Positions 6,059 through 8,016 of a DNA stretch of 8,016 nucleotides are shown piece after piece. The position numbers and the translations under genes were made by a program. Every line of letters begins with the position of its first letter. Positions within the stretch are counted from its first letter, which is position 1. The notes beneath the pieces are model-generated. The model had not been told where the DNA came from, made no database searches, and saw only the letters and a program-made list of their open reading frames with translations. Where the stretch lies: positions 1-8,016 of the forward strand of contig CAMBOZ010000053.1 in the NCBI GenBank assembly GCA_945869505.1, written 5' to 3'. The stretch is from Bifidobacterium breve (GTDB lineage Bacteria; Actinomycetota; Actinomycetes; Nanopelagicales; Nanopelagicaceae).

Positions 6059-7405
6059 ATGGCTGGCTTCTCGAGACTCAATTTCCGGACTAAATCAAAG
6101 ATGTTAAAGAGTCCAAATGGAGATATCTCCAACCGAATTGATAATGCGCAGGTCAAGGCCACGGTTGAAGCAGTCATTGCAGACATCAGGTTGCGTGGAG
6201 ATAAAGCGGTGCGAGAGTACTCGGAAAAATTTGATAACCACGGCGCAGATTCTTATCTGTTAAGCAAAGCCGAGATTGAAACCGCTATAGCTCGCCTTCC
6301 GAAACAGGTAATTGATGACATAACTTTTGTTCAATCACAGGTTCGAGGATTTGCCGAGCACCAACTTGCCTCACTTAAAGATTTTGAAGTGGAAACACAT
6401 CCTGGCGTATTCCTTGGTCAAAAGAACGTTCCAATTGAATCAACCGGCGCTTACATTCCTGGTGGAAAGTATCCACTTCTCGCTAGCGCTCATATGACTA
6501 TCGTTACCGCAAAAGTTGCCGGCGTTAAGCGAGTTGTTGCTTGCACTCCTTTGATCAAAGGCGAAATGCCAGATGCAACGATTGCTGCGATGCACCTCGC
6601 AGGCGCTGACGAAATTTATGTACTTGGTGGAATTCAAGCGATTGCAGCGATGGCGATCGGCACCGAAACTATCGCTCCAGTTGCAATGATCGCCGGGCCA
6701 GGAAATGCTTTTGTAGCAGAAGCTAAGCGACAACTATTCGGTGAGGTTGGAATCGATCTCTTCGCTGGACCGACCGAAATTCTTATAGTCGCTGATGAAA
6801 ACGCAGATCCTTTCATTGTCGCTGTTGATCTACTATCCCAAGCCGAACACGGGCCAGATTCACCTGCAATTCTGATTACTACCGATGAATCTCTTGGTCA
6901 TAAGGTTGCTAAATTCGTTGATGAGATTTTGGTTGGTATGCCCACAAAAGATTATGCAGAACCTGCTTGGCGCGATTGGGGCGCAATCCACGTTGTGGCA
7001 AACATAGACGATGCATTTGCACTCGCTGACGAGTATGCCTCTGAGCATGTTCAGATTCTCACCGCCAATCCGCGCCAAGCGTTGGAGAAGATGAATAACT
7101 ACGGTGCACTCTTTCTGGGCGAAGGAACCTGCGTCTCTTACGGTGACAAAGTAATCGGTACAAATCACGTACTTCCTACTCGTGGCGCAGCTCGTTACAC
7201 CGGTGGACTTTGGGTCGGTAAGTATTTGCGAACAGTGACTTACCAAGAAGTTACAAATCGCGAATCAAGTGCGTTCTTTGGAGAAGTTTGCGGTCGCGCC
7301 TCACGAGTTGAAAGATTCGAAGGTCACGCCCGATCTGGCGATGTTAGGGCTGCCAAATATGCAGGTAAAGAGTTACCTTGGTCAGATCACAACTTTGGCG
7401 AATAA
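6059..7405 (+). CDS. hisD: Histidinol dehydrogenase family protein (HisD paralogue, possibly HpsN-type)
   Basis: A 448-residue zinc- and NAD-dependent alcohol dehydrogenase of the HisD family. HisD proper oxidises histidinol to histidine in two steps. All key residues match E. coli HisD with small offsets: zinc ligands Gln261, His264 (LLSQAEH), Asp363 (SYGD) and His423 (EGHARSGD); catalytic Glu329-His330 (SEHVQI); and His370 (GTNHVLPT). The sequence otherwise belongs to a divergent branch. It has AYIPGGKYPLLASAHMT, RGAARYTGGLWVGKYLRTVTYQEVT and a C-terminus FEGHARSGDVR, where true HisD has a different substrate loop and C-terminal AHRxAV pattern. That branch contains sulfopropanediol 3-dehydrogenase (HpsN). 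No histidine biosynthesis gene adjoins it. It could be HisD, an HpsN-like sulfonate dehydrogenase, or another alcohol dehydrogenase. The start at 6059 is chosen for its AGGAG site. Confidence 0.88.
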   Translation: MAGFSRLNFRTKSKMLKSPNGDISNRIDNAQVKATVEAVIADIRLRGDKAVREYSEKFDNHGADSYLLSKAEIETAIARLPKQVIDDITFVQSQVRGFAEHQLASLKDFEVETHPGVFLGQKNVPIESTGAYIPGGKYPLLASAHMTIVTAKVAGVKRVVACTPLIKGEMPDATIAAMHLAGADEIYVLGGIQAIAAMAIGTETIAPVAMIAGPGNAFVAEAKRQLFGEVGIDLFAGPTEILIVADENADPFIVAVDLLSQAEHGPDSPAILITTDESLGHKVAKFVDEILVGMPTKDYAEPAWRDWGAIHVVANIDDAFALADEYASEHVQILTANPRQALEKMNNYGALFLGEGTCVSYGDKVIGTNHVLPTRGAARYTGGLWVGKYLRTVTYQEVTNRESSAFFGEVCGRASRVERFEGHARSGDVRAAKYAGKELPWSDHNFGE

Positions 7406-7411
7406 ATCAGA

Positions 7412-7984
7412 TTACTTGTTAAAAACAGTTTTCTTGTGAACCTTCCCGTTCACATCATAAGTAATCCAAGTGCCAACTTGCTCGCCATTTTTAAAACTAC
7501 CCGATCGCATAATCACACCTGTTTTACGAAACCATTCCCAGTCTCCGTGAAGCGTGTTGGCTTTATATTTGCCCTTCGATTTCAAAACTCCATTTGGATA
7601 AAACTCCAGATACTCGCCTGACTTCTTTGGGTAGGAGTCATTAATCTGATTAATCTTCTCGGCAAGGATCTTGTTAATCAAAGGTTTTGGAATGCTTTTT
7701 TCCACATCAAAGTGAATTGATCCTTTGGTTTGAACGTACCTCTCAAGGTCTTTTTTAAGTCGAGCATTAAAGGATCCGCTATAAGGAAAAATGCTGTTGT
7801 GCGACTTAAACCCATCAAAGCCGATTATCGCCACGCCTTCGATTAGGAATGTTGGTATTCCGTACTTAATAACTTGCTCTGCGTTTGGAAGTTTAGAAGC
7901 AATATGGTCACGCAGCTCCGCCAAAATCTTTCGCTGTTCAGGAGCGAATTTTCTAATATGCGCGTTTACTTCAGCCACGGTCAT
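7412..7984 (-). CDS. DUF1801 domain fused to MORN_2-type repeats
   Basis: A 190-residue, probably cytoplasmic protein with two parts. Residues 1-112 resemble DUF1801 (YdhG/YjbR-like fold), with the typical KLPNAEQVIKYGIPTF (31-46), FDGFKSHNSIFPYSG (56-70) and TKGSIHFDVEKSIPKPLI (87-104). Residues 123-190 hold about three MORN_2-like repeats of the form G-x-W/Y-x-x-F/Y-x-x-x-G followed by a basic stretch: GEYLEFYPNGVLKSKG, GDWEWFRKTGVIMRSG and GTWITYDVNGKVHKK. DUF1801 has no settled function; MORN_2 repeats occur in YwqK-type antitoxin-like and surface-binding proteins. The start at 7984 is preferred over a TTG at 7999, which lies partly in a TACAAT -10 box. It converges on the HisD-family gene with a six-base gap, and no terminator was seen between them. 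Confidence 0.82.
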   Translation of the reverse strand: MTVAEVNAHIRKFAPEQRKILAELRDHIASKLPNAEQVIKYGIPTFLIEGVAIIGFDGFKSHNSIFPYSGSFNARLKKDLERYVQTKGSIHFDVEKSIPKPLINKILAEKINQINDSYPKKSGEYLEFYPNGVLKSKGKYKANTLHGDWEWFRKTGVIMRSGSFKNGEQVGTWITYDVNGKVHKKTVFNK

Positions 7985-7990
7985 ATGTAA

Positions 7991-7996
7991 ATTGTA
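7991..7996 (-). promoter_or_regulatory. -10 box of a leaderless promoter for the DUF1801/MORN_2 gene
   Basis: On the minus strand TACAAT (TANNNT form) ends six bases before the ATG at 7984, and no ribosome binding site is present. The -35 region would fall at or beyond the window end and cannot be judged. Confidence 0.5.
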
Positions 7997-8016
7997 CAAA
8001 TCGATGTGCTCTGAAA

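Noticed and set aside
6440..7246. Several minus-strand open frames inside the HisD-family gene.
   Set aside because: They lie antisense to a clearly conserved enzyme, show no family motifs and have no start signals, so they are shadow frames.
7406..7440. Possible bidirectional terminator between the convergent HisD-family and DUF1801/MORN_2 genes.
   Set aside because: Only a six-base gap and short A/T runs; the CTTGTT and TTCTTG segments are similar but do not form a stable stem.

Overview
The window looks like chromosomal DNA from a low-GC actinobacterium. Base composition is by eye in the mid-40s percent GC. The protein set (actinobacterial-style TldE, DUF418, TerC, a HisD paralogue) and the TANNNT -10 boxes placed six bases before start codons fit the freshwater acI group (Nanopelagicales, for example Planktophila or Nanopelagicus). 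That placement is inference; there is no rRNA or other marker gene to prove it. Gene packing is very tight, with overlaps or gaps of a few bases. I see no insertion sequence, CRISPR array, tRNA or rRNA.

Layout. (1) Positions 1-18 are the last codons of an upstream gene, probably tldD, overlapping tldE (15-1397, +). (2) A five-gene minus-strand cluster runs from 4131 down to 1420: a small XRE-type regulator, a four-helix membrane protein with a DUF2178-like DERQR motif, a 'small multidrug export' family membrane protein, a DUF418 membrane protein, and an SMR exporter of the SugE/Gdx type. Gaps are 2 or 14 bases, overlaps, or a directly abutting stop and start, so it reads as one operon. Its promoter is covered by two adjacent palindromes that are good candidates for an autoregulatory operator. 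(3) terC (5237-4254, -) ends in a strong GNRA-capped terminator placed just before the operon's promoter. (4) A 279-base divergent intergenic region holds two short inverted repeats and an apparent leaderless promoter. (5) On the plus strand, a DUF305 lipoprotein (5517-6026) is followed by a HisD-family dehydrogenase (6059-7405). (6) A minus-strand gene (7984-7412) fuses a DUF1801 domain to MORN_2-type repeats.

How the genes fit together. The minus cluster looks like a self-regulated membrane or export module whose last gene resembles guanidinium/quaternary-ammonium exporters. The divergent terC and DUF305 pair suggests metal handling (manganese efflux and a His/Met-rich extracytoplasmic copper-type binder). 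The HisD-like gene keeps the complete zinc and catalytic residue set, but it sits outside any histidine operon and resembles the paralogue branch that includes sulfopropanediol dehydrogenase HpsN. Three genes share the same leaderless arrangement: a -10 hexamer, six bases, then ATG. No clearly new defence or mobile system is visible. The least described material is the XRE/DUF2178-like/export/DUF418/SMR operon with its tandem-palindrome promoter.
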